64,000 nt of DNA from Kocuria soli (GCF_003797835.1 NZ_RKMF01000002.1:186001-250000), one strand, 5' to 3'; shown: positions 41,975 through 50,124, counted from the stretch's first letter. Notes: generated by a model from the sequence alone, not told the origin. Numbers and translations are program-made.

Positions 41975-42982
41975 ATGCCTCCACGCAAACGCCCTGCCGC
42001 CGCTCCCACGGGCCCGAGTTGGCGGGACGTGGAACCATCCCCTTTGATCCTGCTGACCGGCAAGGAGGACTACCTGGCAGCGCGTGCCGTGGACCGCATC
42101 CGCTCGATGGTCAAGGAGGCCAACGGCGGGGTGGAATTCACGCGCGTGGACGCGGCGACCTACGGCGCCGGCCAACTGTCCGTACTTGCCAGCCCCTCGC
42201 TGTTCGACGACGCCAAGGTCATCGTGGTCGAGGACCTGGCCCAGATGAACGACGACCTCCTCCAAGACGCCTTGGCCTATGTCCAGCAACCGGACTCGGA
42301 CGTCGTCGTCGTCTTCGCCCACAGCGGTGGGACCCGCGGCAAGAAGCTGCTGGATGCCCTCAAGGCGACGGCCGTCGTCGTCGAATGTGCGCCCCTGAAG
42401 AACGACCGGGACAAAGTCGACTTCGTCCGCCACGAATTCCGCGTCCACGGACGCACGATCGACCCCGACGCCGCCCGAGCGCTGACCGAGGCCGTGGGCA
42501 CGTCCACCTCCGAACTGGCCGCGGCCTGCGCTCAACTGCTCTCCGACGGCCCCGACCACGTGACTTACGACGACGTCGACACCTACTACGGCGGGCGCGT
42601 CGAGGCCACGGCCTTCAAGGTGGCCGACGCCGCGCTGGCCGGGCGCTCCGAAATCGCCCTCAAGCTGTGGCGGCAGGCCCTGGACACAGGCACCGACCCC
42701 GTGCCGATGGTGGCCGCCCTGGCCTCCAAGGTGCGGCTCGTCGCAGCGGTCCACGGCGTACGCGGCTCCGCCCACCAACTGGCCGGGCAGGTCGGTGCCG
42801 CACCGTGGCAGGTCGAACGGGCCCAGCAGGAGACCCGCCGATTCGAACAAGCCGACCTGGTCGCTGCACTACGAGCGCTCGCGGAGGCCGACGCCCAGGT
42901 CAAGGGCGAGTCCAAGGACGCCGCCTACGCCGTGGAACGGGCCATCACCACCATCGCACTGTCCGGACGCCACGCGATCTGA
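41975..42982 (+). CDS. holA: DNA polymerase III delta subunit
   Basis: The 335-residue clamp-loader subunit contains LILLTGKEDYLAARAVDRI, FDDAKVIVVEDL and FAHSGGTRGKKLLDALK at the N-terminus, then the AAA+-like collar region. The family shows little exact motif conservation, but the position after comEC and before the convergent rpsT is the standard one. It opens the beta clamp for replication. ATG 41975 begins a basic stretch (PPRKRPAAA). Its stop is followed by palindromic repeat copy 3. Confidence 0.92.
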   Translation: MPPRKRPAAAPTGPSWRDVEPSPLILLTGKEDYLAARAVDRIRSMVKEANGGVEFTRVDAATYGAGQLSVLASPSLFDDAKVIVVEDLAQMNDDLLQDALAYVQQPDSDVVVVFAHSGGTRGKKLLDALKATAVVVECAPLKNDRDKVDFVRHEFRVHGRTIDPDAARALTEAVGTSTSELAAACAQLLSDGPDHVTYDDVDTYYGGRVEATAFKVADAALAGRSEIALKLWRQALDTGTDPVPMVAALASKVRLVAAVHGVRGSAHQLAGQVGAAPWQVERAQQETRRFEQADLVAALRALAEADAQVKGESKDAAYAVERAITTIALSGRHAI

Positions 42983-43000
42983 CCCTTGGGAACCTCCCGG

Positions 43001-43057
43001 CGAGACCTCCGAAACGGCCCGTCCGGCACCGCGAATCGGGCCGTTTCGGAGGTCTCG
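43001..43057. repeat. Dispersed palindromic repeat, copy 3 (compensated variant)
   Basis: CGAGACCTCCGAAACGGCCC (43001-43020) pairs perfectly over 20 bp with 43038-43057 around a 17-nt loop. Relative to copy 1, TTAC in the left arm is AAAC and GTAA in the right arm is GTTT, so changes in both arms keep the stem. The loop length equals that of copy 1 but the loop sequence differs. It lies between the convergent holA and rpsT genes. Confidence 0.85.
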
Positions 43058-43085
43058 GCGGTGGTGACCGGGCCGTCACACAAGG

Positions 43086-43123
43086 AAGGAGCCCCTCACC
43101 CTCGAACGGGTGCGGGGCTCCTT
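43086..43123 (-). terminator. rpsT terminator hairpin
   Basis: AAGGAGCCCC (43086-43095) pairs with GGGGCTCCTT (43114-43123), and the stem continues inward after one mismatch with CACC/GGTG around an 8-nt loop. It lies 18 nt after the rpsT stop, on the minus strand. It could also stop holA read-through. Confidence 0.75.
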
Positions 43124-43140
43124 CGAGCGTCCGAGAGGAC

Positions 43141-43404
43141 TCAGGCCATCTTGTTGACGCGGGCAGCCAGGCCGGACTTCTTGTTCGCGGCGTTGTTCTT
43201 GTGCAGAACACCCTTCGACACGGCCTTGTCGTACTTGCGGGAGACCTCGCGCAGGGCGGTGGCCGCTGCGTCCTTGTCACCGGAAGCGACGGCGGCGTCG
43301 AGGCGACGCACGTAGGTCTTCAGTTCGGACTTGTAAGCGTTGTTGCGCAGACGAGCCTTCTCGTTGGTGAGAATGCGCTTCTTCTGGGACTTGATGTTTG
43401 CCAC
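43141..43404 (-). CDS. rpsT: 30S ribosomal protein S20
   Basis: The 87-residue basic helical protein begins [20 protein letters not shown] and ends [12 protein letters not shown], typical of bacterial S20, a 16S rRNA 5'-domain binder. Translation starts at GTG 43404, with AAGGAG 6 nt before it. It is transcribed alone on the minus strand from a TATGAT promoter about 140 nt upstream and ends at a strong hairpin. Confidence 0.97.
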   Translation of the reverse strand: MANIKSQKKRILTNEKARLRNNAYKSELKTYVRRLDAAVASGDKDAAATALREVSRKYDKAVSKGVLHKNNAANKKSGLAARVNKMA

Positions 43405-43542
43405 AGATGACTCCTTTGAGTGAGCGTTGATCGGTCAGTGAGGGCAAACGGACGGTGTCGCCGACTGAGACGTGAGAGTGGGGATGCTCGTGTGGCGTCC
43501 TGCCCGCAGTGCCCGGCGATCAGCGCGGACACACAGCGAAAA

Positions 43543-43548
43543 ATCATA
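43543..43548 (-). promoter_or_regulatory. Candidate -10 box of rpsT
   Basis: On the minus strand TATGAT is a near-perfect -10 hexamer followed by an A/T-rich start region. It predicts a leader of about 130 nt before the rpsT GTG. No clear -35 is visible. Confidence 0.5.
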
Positions 43549-43572
43549 GCAGAACGGGCGCCCGGAGGGGCG

Positions 43573-44157
43573 TCACCGGCGATTCAGTGTCTCCAACACC
43601 GCGTTGAATCGATCACGTTCCAGGATCGCACCCTCGCGGCGGAGGTCCGATTCGAGGACCTGGATGACGCGATCGACCCTGACCTCTGACGGGCGGCCCT
43701 GGCGATCCCAGTCGCCGGTGCCGATGTCGACGTAGTCCTGATCCCGTTCCCGCGCGTTGTTGTGGTCCTTGGAGGTGAGCATGAGGGCCAGCAGGTAGTC
43801 CCCGTTGTGCCCGATGATCAACACCGGACGGTCCTTACCGCGCGAGTGGTCCTCCTGGTAGGGAACCCAGGTCCACACGATCTCCCCGGGATCGGCGTTG
43901 CCGTCCGGGTGCGGGTCGTACACCGCATCCACGCGTCCCGTGAAATCCCCGGGATAGGGGCGCGACAAACGGCCCTGCCCTTCGTGGGACGACGATCGTC
44001 CGTCGCCCCCGCGTGACGAGGCGGTCGAACGACCGGGGTCGGCAACCGTGGAGGTGGCCGTGGGCCGCCGCGACGCATTGCGCCGGTCCTGTTCGCGTTT
44101 GACCTGCCTGAAGGTGTTCACTGCCAGTCGCGCAAGTCGAGTCCAGTTCACGTTCAT
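43573..44157 (-). CDS. PemK/MazF-like protein without a visible antitoxin
   Basis: The 194-residue product has an N-terminal helical and low-complexity part (about residues 1-65, rich in Arg/Ser/Thr). A PemK/MazF-like barrel follows with TGRVDAVYDPHPDG, GEIVWTWVPYQEDH and DRPVLIIGHNGDYLLALMLT. MazF-type proteins are sequence-specific endoribonucleases held by small antitoxins. No antitoxin-sized ORF adjoins it: upstream lies a MarR gene on the other strand and downstream rpsT. Related solitary genes occur next to rpsT/lepA in other actinobacteria, so it may have a non-toxic role. ATG 44157 is preferred over 44211, which adds 18 residues with no family match. Confidence 0.7.
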   Translation of the reverse strand: MNVNWTRLARLAVNTFRQVKREQDRRNASRRPTATSTVADPGRSTASSRGGDGRSSSHEGQGRLSRPYPGDFTGRVDAVYDPHPDGNADPGEIVWTWVPYQEDHSRGKDRPVLIIGHNGDYLLALMLTSKDHNNARERDQDYVDIGTGDWDRQGRPSEVRVDRVIQVLESDLRREGAILERDRFNAVLETLNRR

Positions 44158-44259
44158 GGGTTCATTGAACCATTCCCCCCAGTCCGGAGAGCCGACAGCC
44201 CGGTGAACCAACAGCCCGGACAGCCAACAGCTGCACGGTCACTACGCGTCGTGCAGATT

Positions 44260-44265
44260 TATGAT
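44260..44265 (+). promoter_or_regulatory. Candidate -10 box of the MarR gene (leaderless)
   Basis: TATGAT lies 6 nt before ATG 44272 with no ribosome binding site between, so the MarR message is probably leaderless. ATCGAAA follows at 44264-44270 and recurs beside the crtE promoter. Confidence 0.5.
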
Positions 44266-44271
44266 CGAAAC

Positions 44272-44772
44272 ATGGTCCCCCCGCGCGAGCTCGATCCGGC
44301 GTCCAAGCGTGAGCTCATGCTCATGCTGCAAGACTTCACGACCGAGTCCACGCGGTACGCCGAGGGCGTGCGTCGTCTCCACCGCCTCGGCCACAGCGAT
44401 GTCCACGCCCTGGCCGAAATCATGCGGGGACAGCGCGAAGGCGCGCCACTTCGCGCCGGCGACGTCGCACGTCGACTGGTCATCTCTGCCTCGGCGGCCA
44501 CTGCTGTGATCGACCGACTGGTCAAACACGGCCACGTCGTGCGAGTCATGGACTCCGGTGACCGCAGGGAAGTCGTGCTCAACGCCACCGCTTCGGCCGC
44601 TGCCACGGGGAAGGCCATGTTCACCGCCATGGACAATGAGCTCGCCGGTGAGTTCGCGCAGTGGGATCCCGAGGAAATCGAGATGCTCCGGCATCGCCTG
44701 CCGCAACTCACCGAGGCCATCCGAAGGGCGCAGGCGGCAGCGTCGGTCGAGGAGTCAGGCAGGGCCGAATGA
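44272..44772 (+). CDS. MarR-family regulator of the carotenoid cluster (CrtR-like)
   Basis: The 166-residue product has a winged-helix core: LRAGDVARRLVISASAATAVIDRLVKHGHVVRV is the recognition region, followed by the wing DSGDRREVVLNATA. Helices at both ends fit the MarR dimer interface. It is co-directional with crtE, 44 nt upstream. In Corynebacterium a MarR-type regulator (CrtR) beside crtE represses the crt operon and responds to geranylgeranyl diphosphate, so a similar role is inferred here. A longer GTG start at 44203 exists, but the TATGAT box 6 nt before ATG 44272 favours the shorter form. Confidence 0.8.
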   Translation: MVPPRELDPASKRELMLMLQDFTTESTRYAEGVRRLHRLGHSDVHALAEIMRGQREGAPLRAGDVARRLVISASAATAVIDRLVKHGHVVRVMDSGDRREVVLNATASAAATGKAMFTAMDNELAGEFAQWDPEEIEMLRHRLPQLTEAIRRAQAAASVEESGRAE

Positions 44773-44773
44773 A

Positions 44774-44802
44774 GTTCGGTATTACGAACATCGAAATACT
44801 GT
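44774..44802 (+). promoter_or_regulatory. crtE promoter region with candidate MarR operator
   Basis: GTTCG (44774-44778) and CGAAC (44785-44789) form an inverted repeat with a 6-nt spacer. It is followed by ATCGAAA (44790-44796), also present at the MarR gene promoter, and TACTGT (44797-44802), a TANNNT -10 box 14 nt before the crtE GTG. Operator function is inferred. Confidence 0.4.
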
Positions 44803-44816
44803 GATGCAATGGGCGG

Positions 44817-45992
44817 GTGCCCCATTCTTCCCGGTCGCCCTACGCGACCTCACTCTTCGGCCCCAGTTCCGCACCGTCGTCGGACGCCCTGGCGAACTGT
44901 GAGCGAGTCCTGGCGCGGTTCTTCGAATCCGCACGGGAGCGCGCGGTTGCGCTGTCGCCGCTGTACGTCGAGCTGTGGACGGAGATCGAGCGCGCGACCA
45001 CCGGCGGAAAGCGGCTCCGGCCCGCACTGGTCGATCTGACGTTCCGGGCATACCCCGACGCCAGGGGAGAGAGTGCGGTCTCGGCCGAGACTGTGGCATC
45101 CGTCGGTGCCGCTTTCGAACTGCTGCACACAGCGCTGATAGTGCACGACGACGTCATCGACCGGGATGTCATCCGACGCCATCAGGACACGTTGCACGTT
45201 GCCGCGCGTGGACGGGCGCAGAGTGCGGGTGCCGCACCGGATCGTGCCGAGCACTACGGGACGAGCGTGGGCGTGGTGGCCGGTGACCTGGCATTGAGCG
45301 GTGCTCACCGACTCGTGGCCACGAGCGGACTGCCCGCCGGACGCCTGCTGGACGTGCTCGAGCTGCTGGACGAGGCCGTCTTTGCCTCCGGGGCGGGGGA
45401 ACTGCTGGACATCCACCACGCCCTGCCCGGAATTCGCCCGACGGCGGAGGAGGTGCTGAAGTCCACACGACTCAAGACCTCCGTGTATTCCTTCGAAGCG
45501 CCGCTCCAGGCGGGCGCGCTGCTCGCCGGGGCTCCGGCCTCGGATGTGGAGAGCCTGGGTAATGTCGGACGGCACCTGGGGTTGGCCTTCCAACTGGCGG
45601 ACGACCTGCTCGGCGTCTTCGGCTGCGCGGACACGACGGGCAAGGCCACGAATGCGGACCTCCTGGAGGGCAAGTTCACCCCGTTGATCATGGAAGCCCT
45701 GAACACCCCGGAGGGTCCCGAGGTGTTGGCCCTGCTCGCGGGACAAGACGGGCGCGAAGGACAGGACGAGCACGAGCGCCAGGCCGGACGGGAAGGGCAG
45801 GACGGGGCGGCGCAACGGGTGACGCGGCTGCGGGAATTGTTGACCACCTCGGGCGCCCGTACTCGGGTGGAGAACAGCGCGCGGAAGGCCGCTGACGATG
45901 CGGCGCACACCGCGCGGGAGGGCGGGCTTCCACCGGGCCTCGTCGACGAGATCGCCCACCTTGCCGTGGGCTCCGTGGAGCGGTTGCGATGA
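44817..45992 (+). CDS. crtE: Geranylgeranyl diphosphate synthase (polyprenyl synthetase)
   Basis: The 391-residue trans-isoprenyl diphosphate synthase has GGKRLRPALVDL, the first Asp-rich motif HDDVIDRD and the second, LADDLLGVFG. It would extend FPP/IPP to the C20 precursor of carotenoids. An insertion rich in Gly/Gln/Glu/Arg (GREGQDEHERQAGREGQDG) interrupts the C-terminal helices and accounts for the extra length. Translation starts at GTG 44817, very close to the predicted transcript start. crtB overlaps its stop by 4 nt. Confidence 0.92.
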   Translation: MPHSSRSPYATSLFGPSSAPSSDALANCERVLARFFESARERAVALSPLYVELWTEIERATTGGKRLRPALVDLTFRAYPDARGESAVSAETVASVGAAFELLHTALIVHDDVIDRDVIRRHQDTLHVAARGRAQSAGAAPDRAEHYGTSVGVVAGDLALSGAHRLVATSGLPAGRLLDVLELLDEAVFASGAGELLDIHHALPGIRPTAEEVLKSTRLKTSVYSFEAPLQAGALLAGAPASDVESLGNVGRHLGLAFQLADDLLGVFGCADTTGKATNADLLEGKFTPLIMEALNTPEGPEVLALLAGQDGREGQDEHERQAGREGQDGAAQRVTRLRELLTTSGARTRVENSARKAADDAAHTAREGGLPPGLVDEIAHLAVGSVERLR

Positions 45993-46933
45993 CCGAATCC
46001 CTGCCCGTCGACCTCCGATCGGCACACGAGTACGACGCGGCGGCCCGCGCGGCGTCGTCGGTGGTCATCGACAAGTACTCCACCTCCTTCGGCCTGGCCA
46101 GCCGCCTCCTGGGCCGAACTGTCAGGCCCCATGTGCGGTGCGTGTATGCGCTGGTGAGAGTTGCCGACGAAATCGTCGACGGCGCCGCCGCGGCCTCGGG
46201 TGTGTCCCGCTCCCAGACCGTCGAGTTGCTCAACGAACTCGAGGTGGAAACCCTCACCGCCCTGGAACGCGGGTTCTCCACGAATCTGGTGGTGCACGCT
46301 TTTGCACGGACGGCGCAGCACGCAGGCATAGGTGCTGATCTGGTCGTGCCGTTCTTCGCGTCGATGCGCACGGACCTCACCACGCTCAGACACACGGAGG
46401 AGAGCGTGGCGGACTACGTATACGGGTCCGCGGAGGTCATCGGTCTCATGTGCTTGCGGATCTTCATGACCGGAAACCCGGTGGAAGCCGACCGGGAGGC
46501 CCGCCTGCAGCACGGGGCGCGGTGCCTGGGCGCAGCGTTCCAGAAGATCAACTTCCTGCGGGACATCGCCCAGGACTACCGCACGCTGGGGCGGGTGTAC
46601 CTGCCGGGCACGGATCCGAGCACCCTGACCGAGGCGGTCAAGAATCACCACCTGGACAGGATCGACGCCGATCTGGCGGTGGCACGAGCCGCCGTCGACG
46701 ACCTGCCAGAATCCAGTCGAACGGCGGTTCTCTTGGCCCACGACCTCTTCGCGGAGTTGGCAGCCCGGCTGCGAAGCACCCCCGCCGAGGACCTCCTCGA
46801 CACACGGATCCGGGTGCCGGACACGCGCAAACTGGTGATCCTCGGTCGGAGCCTGGCCACCGGCAAATTCGGACGCGGACAATCGTGGGCGCGCGGAGCG
46901 GCGAGTCCGTTCCCGCCGACTCGGCAACGGTGA
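45989..46933 (+). CDS. crtB: Phytoene synthase
   Basis: The 314-residue squalene/phytoene synthase condenses two GGPP. Both active-site Asp motifs are visible: YALVRVADEIVDG near residue 52 and QKINFLRDIAQDYRTLGRVYLP near residue 190. KYSTSFGLASRLL at the N-terminus is also typical. It is coupled to crtE and followed by crtI, whose ribosome binding site overlaps its stop. Confidence 0.95.
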   Translation: MTESLPVDLRSAHEYDAAARAASSVVIDKYSTSFGLASRLLGRTVRPHVRCVYALVRVADEIVDGAAAASGVSRSQTVELLNELEVETLTALERGFSTNLVVHAFARTAQHAGIGADLVVPFFASMRTDLTTLRHTEESVADYVYGSAEVIGLMCLRIFMTGNPVEADREARLQHGARCLGAAFQKINFLRDIAQDYRTLGRVYLPGTDPSTLTEAVKNHHLDRIDADLAVARAAVDDLPESSRTAVLLAHDLFAELAARLRSTPAEDLLDTRIRVPDTRKLVILGRSLATGKFGRGQSWARGAASPFPPTRQR

Positions 46934-46947
46934 AGGAGCACTGAGCG

Positions 46948-48540
46948 ATGGAACGCATCGTCGTGGTGGGAGCGGGAATCGCCGGACTTGCGGCGGCAAC
47001 GCTGCTGGCCAAGGACGGCCACCAGGTCACGGTCCTCGAACGTGGCGCGCGCACGGGCGGCCGCGTGGGCACGGTGCAACGCGACGGGTTCACGTTCGAC
47101 ACGGGACCCTCGTGGTACCTCATGCCCGGAGTCTTCGACCACTTCTTCCGACTCCTGGGGACCAGCGCACAGGAACAGTTGGACCTGGTGCGGTTGGAGC
47201 CGGCCTACCGGGTCTTCGGTGAGGGGCACGATGACGCATTGGAGATGCGTTCCGACCTCGACCACACAGTGCGGGTCTTCGACGCCGTCGAGCCCGGGGC
47301 GGGTCGGAAGATTCGGGTATACCTGGAGTCGGCTAAGACGGCCTACGACCTTGCCGTGCGCCACTTCCTGTACACGTCCTTCACGTCCCCGCGGTCGTTC
47401 CTGAGGCTGCTCCACCCGGATGTCCTTCGCCAGGTGCCGCGCCTGTCGCAGCACCTTCTGCGCTCTCTCCACGCCCTCACGCACAGAACGGTCCACGACA
47501 CGCGGTTGCGCCAGATCCTGGGCTACCCGGCGGTGTTCCTGGCCACCCGCCCCCGCGACGCCCCGTCGCTGTACCACCTCATGTCCCACCTGGACCTGAC
47601 CGAATCGGTGCAGTATCCACGGGGTGGGTTCTCCACCCTGATCCGCGCGATCGAACGGCTGGCGGAACAGCACGGGGTTCGCATCGTGCTCCATGCCGAC
47701 GTTCAAGAGGTGATCACGGATCAGGCAGCCCCGGAGGCACCGCGGGGGAGGGGCCGACCGCACGTCACGGGCGTGCGGTGGGTGGACGCGGACGGCGTCT
47801 CTCACATCGAACCCGCGGAGCGGGTGGTTTCGGCCGCCGACCTCCACCACACCGAAACCCAGCTGGTCCCCGCCCACCTGCAGACCTACCCCGAGCGCCA
47901 CTGGGACACCGTGACCAGCGGACCTGGTGCGGTGCTCGTGATGCTGGGCATTCGCGGTCGACTCACGGAATTGGCCCACCACAATCTGTTCTTCACGAAG
48001 GACTGGGACCGCAATTTCGGTGCGATCTTCGACGAACCCGCGTACGTCCCCGACCCCGCGTCGATCTACGTGTGCAAGCCTTCCGCAACCGATCCCACGG
48101 TTGCCCCGCAGGAGCACGAAAACCTCTTCGTCCTGGTCCCCGTGCCCGCCGACGTGTGGATCGGCGAGGGAGGCGACGACGGGGACGGGTCGCCTCTGGT
48201 GGAAGCCGTGGCCGACCGGGTGATTCAGCAGATCTCGGACTGGGCGGACATCCCGGACCTCGCAGATCGGATCGTGGTGCGCACGACCCTGGGTCCAGGG
48301 GACTTCGCCCGGAACTACAACGCCTGGCGGGGCAACATGCTCGGACCGGCTCACACGCTGCGGCAGTCCGCGTTCTTCCGCGGCCGGATGACCAGCAAAC
48401 GGATCCAGGGGCTACACTACTGCGGTTCCACGACAGTGCCCGGGATCGGCCTCCCCATGTGTCTGATCAGCGCGGAGAACCTGCTCAAGGACGTTCGCGG
48501 CGACACCACCACCGCGCCCCTGCCGGAGCCGCGGACGTGA
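46948..48540 (+). CDS. crtI: Phytoene desaturase (lycopene-forming)
   Basis: The 530-residue FAD enzyme opens with the dinucleotide-binding motif VVVGAGIAGLAAATLLAKDG and ERGARTGGRVG. It closes with the CrtI signature LHYCGSTTVPGIGLPMCLIS. It would carry out the four desaturations from phytoene to lycopene. AAGGAG lies 9 nt before ATG 46948. The next gene overlaps by 4 nt. Confidence 0.95.
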   Translation: MERIVVVGAGIAGLAAATLLAKDGHQVTVLERGARTGGRVGTVQRDGFTFDTGPSWYLMPGVFDHFFRLLGTSAQEQLDLVRLEPAYRVFGEGHDDALEMRSDLDHTVRVFDAVEPGAGRKIRVYLESAKTAYDLAVRHFLYTSFTSPRSFLRLLHPDVLRQVPRLSQHLLRSLHALTHRTVHDTRLRQILGYPAVFLATRPRDAPSLYHLMSHLDLTESVQYPRGGFSTLIRAIERLAEQHGVRIVLHADVQEVITDQAAPEAPRGRGRPHVTGVRWVDADGVSHIEPAERVVSAADLHHTETQLVPAHLQTYPERHWDTVTSGPGAVLVMLGIRGRLTELAHHNLFFTKDWDRNFGAIFDEPAYVPDPASIYVCKPSATDPTVAPQEHENLFVLVPVPADVWIGEGGDDGDGSPLVEAVADRVIQQISDWADIPDLADRIVVRTTLGPGDFARNYNAWRGNMLGPAHTLRQSAFFRGRMTSKRIQGLHYCGSTTVPGIGLPMCLISAENLLKDVRGDTTTAPLPEPRT

Positions 48541-48902
48541 ACCTTCTCAACTTCCTCCACCTCGGCGCGCTGGGGTTCAGTCTGGTCGGCATGGTCGTCC
48601 TGGACGCGCGGTTCCGGCTGTTCTTCTTCCGTGCTCCGGCGAGGGCGGGCGCGGTCATGGTGGTGGGCGTCGCCTTCTTCCTGCTGTGGGACGCGGCCGG
48701 AATCGTGCACGGGATCTTTCTCCACGGGGTTTCGGATATGGACAGCGGGCTGCTTCTGGCCCCCGAACTGCCGGTCGAGGAGGTCGTGTTCCTGACCTTC
48801 CTGTGCTACCTGACCATGAACCTGTACACCGGATTGAGCCGCTTGGCCCAACGGCGGGCGGCACGCGCAACGCCCGATGGGCACCGGGGGACGGACGCGT
48901 GA
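48537..48902 (+). CDS. crtYe: C50 carotenoid cyclase subunit (CrtYe/LbtA type)
   Basis: The 121-residue membrane protein has three hydrophobic helices and the motif LLAPELPVEEVVFLTF, where the PxEE core is typical of the heterodimeric lycopene/C50 cyclase subunits of actinobacteria. It starts at GTG 48537 overlapping the crtI stop, and the following fusion gene overlaps it by 4 nt. It needs the partner domain in the next gene to cyclise the C50 carotenoid. Ring type (epsilon, gamma or beta) cannot be told from sequence by eye. Confidence 0.85.
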   Translation: MNLLNFLHLGALGFSLVGMVVLDARFRLFFFRAPARAGAVMVVGVAFFLLWDAAGIVHGIFLHGVSDMDSGLLLAPELPVEEVVFLTFLCYLTMNLYTGLSRLAQRRAARATPDGHRGTDA

Positions 48903-50077
48903 CCTACGGTGCGTTGATCCTGGTCTTCTGCACGCTCGCACTGCTGCCGTGGGCACTGCTGCCCGCGGCGACCTCGGGTCCAGAGCGGCTTCGCGGGCGC
49001 ACGGCCGTGGTGATGCTGACGACGCTGATCGTCCTGTGCGTTCTTACGGTCGTCTTCGACTCGTTGATCATTTCTGCCGGGTTCGTCGAGTACGGAGCAG
49101 GCGCGCTCAGCGGTATCAGGCTGTGGCACGCGCCGGTGGAAGACCTGTCCTACGTGCTCGCGGGTGTCCTGCTGCTCCCCGGACTCTGGCGGGGCCTCGA
49201 GGACCCGCGGCGTGCCCGCGACCACCTGGCCATGCTGGTCTCGACCAGCCGTCCTGTTTCCTGGGTGAACACCGCCTACCCGTTCGCTGCCGCCTACCTT
49301 CTGACCGAGCACCGAGTGGACGATCTGCTCGTGGTCGGCACGATCTTCTTCCTGATCCCGTACAACCTGTTGATGTACGGAATCAATGACGTCTTCGACC
49401 ACGAGTCCGACCTTCTGAATCCCCGCAAGGGCGGGCTCGAGGGTGCGCTCGTGGACCCGAGTCGGCATCGGGGCATTCTGGTGGCCTCGGTGGTGTGCCC
49501 GGTGCCGTTCGTGCTCTATCTGCTGTTCTCCGGTGACGTCGTGGATGCGGTGACGTTGGCGGTGAGCCTCTTCGCGGTGGTCGCGTACAGCGTCAAGGGT
49601 CTGCGGTTCAAGGAGAAACCGGGGCTGGACTCGGCTACCTCAGCCACCCACTTCGTCTCCCCGATGATCTACGGCCTGGTTCTGGCCGATGCCACCTGGA
49701 CCTGGAGCACGGTGGCCGTCACCCTCGCGTTCTTCGTGTGGGGCATGGCCTCGCAGGCCTTCGGAGCGGTGCAGGACGTTCGTGCCGACCGTGCAGCCGG
49801 GCTGGGGTCGATCGCGACCGTCGTCGGTTCTCGCCGCACTGTGTGGGCTGCGTTGTGTGGCTACCTGGCGGCGGGTCTCCTGTTGCTGACCTCGGCCTGG
49901 CCCGGGCCCCTCGCGGCCTTCCTCGTCCTGCCCTACGTCGTGAATCTCGTGCCGTTCCTGCGGATCGACGACGATTCCTGCGAAACCGCCAATCGGGGGT
50001 GGAAGCGCTTCCTGTGGATCAACTACGTCGTTGGATTCGCCGTGACCATGCTGCTCATCTACTCAGCTTGGGACTGA
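48899..50077 (+). CDS. Fused C50 cyclase subunit (CrtYf/LbtB type) - lycopene elongase (CrtEb/LbtC type)
   Basis: One open frame of 392 residues covers what are two genes in Corynebacterium. Residues 1-110 are a three-helix cyclase subunit with LWHAPVEDLSYVLAGVLLLP (PxED motif). From about residue 112 (STSRPVSWVNTAYPFAAAYL) it is a UbiA-type prenyltransferase with GINDVFDHESDLLNPRKGG and AVQDVRADRAAGLGSIATVV, the two Asp-rich metal motifs. It would add C5 units to lycopene and, with CrtYe, close the rings. There is no stop or restart between the halves, and codon use is even, so it is a true fusion. A fused LbtBC has been described in Dietzia. Confidence 0.88.
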   Translation: MTYGALILVFCTLALLPWALLPAATSGPERLRGRTAVVMLTTLIVLCVLTVVFDSLIISAGFVEYGAGALSGIRLWHAPVEDLSYVLAGVLLLPGLWRGLEDPRRARDHLAMLVSTSRPVSWVNTAYPFAAAYLLTEHRVDDLLVVGTIFFLIPYNLLMYGINDVFDHESDLLNPRKGGLEGALVDPSRHRGILVASVVCPVPFVLYLLFSGDVVDAVTLAVSLFAVVAYSVKGLRFKEKPGLDSATSATHFVSPMIYGLVLADATWTWSTVAVTLAFFVWGMASQAFGAVQDVRADRAAGLGSIATVVGSRRTVWAALCGYLAAGLLLLTSAWPGPLAAFLVLPYVVNLVPFLRIDDDSCETANRGWKRFLWINYVVGFAVTMLLIYSAWD

Positions 50078-50099
50078 CGATCTGGGACTGACGCCGCGG

Positions 50100-50124
50100 C
50101 CCCGTCCGGACCAGGCCGACGGGG
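50100..50124 (+). terminator. Candidate terminator of the crt cluster
   Basis: CCCCGTC (50100-50106) pairs with GACGGGG (50118-50124) around an 11-nt loop, 22 nt after the stop of the fusion gene. It is short, so the call is moderate. Confidence 0.4.

Noticed and set aside
43573-44772. PemK-like gene and MarR gene as a divergent toxin-antitoxin pair
   Set aside because: The MarR protein has a normal MarR length and position as crt regulator, and antitoxins of MazF-type toxins are normally small and co-transcribed.
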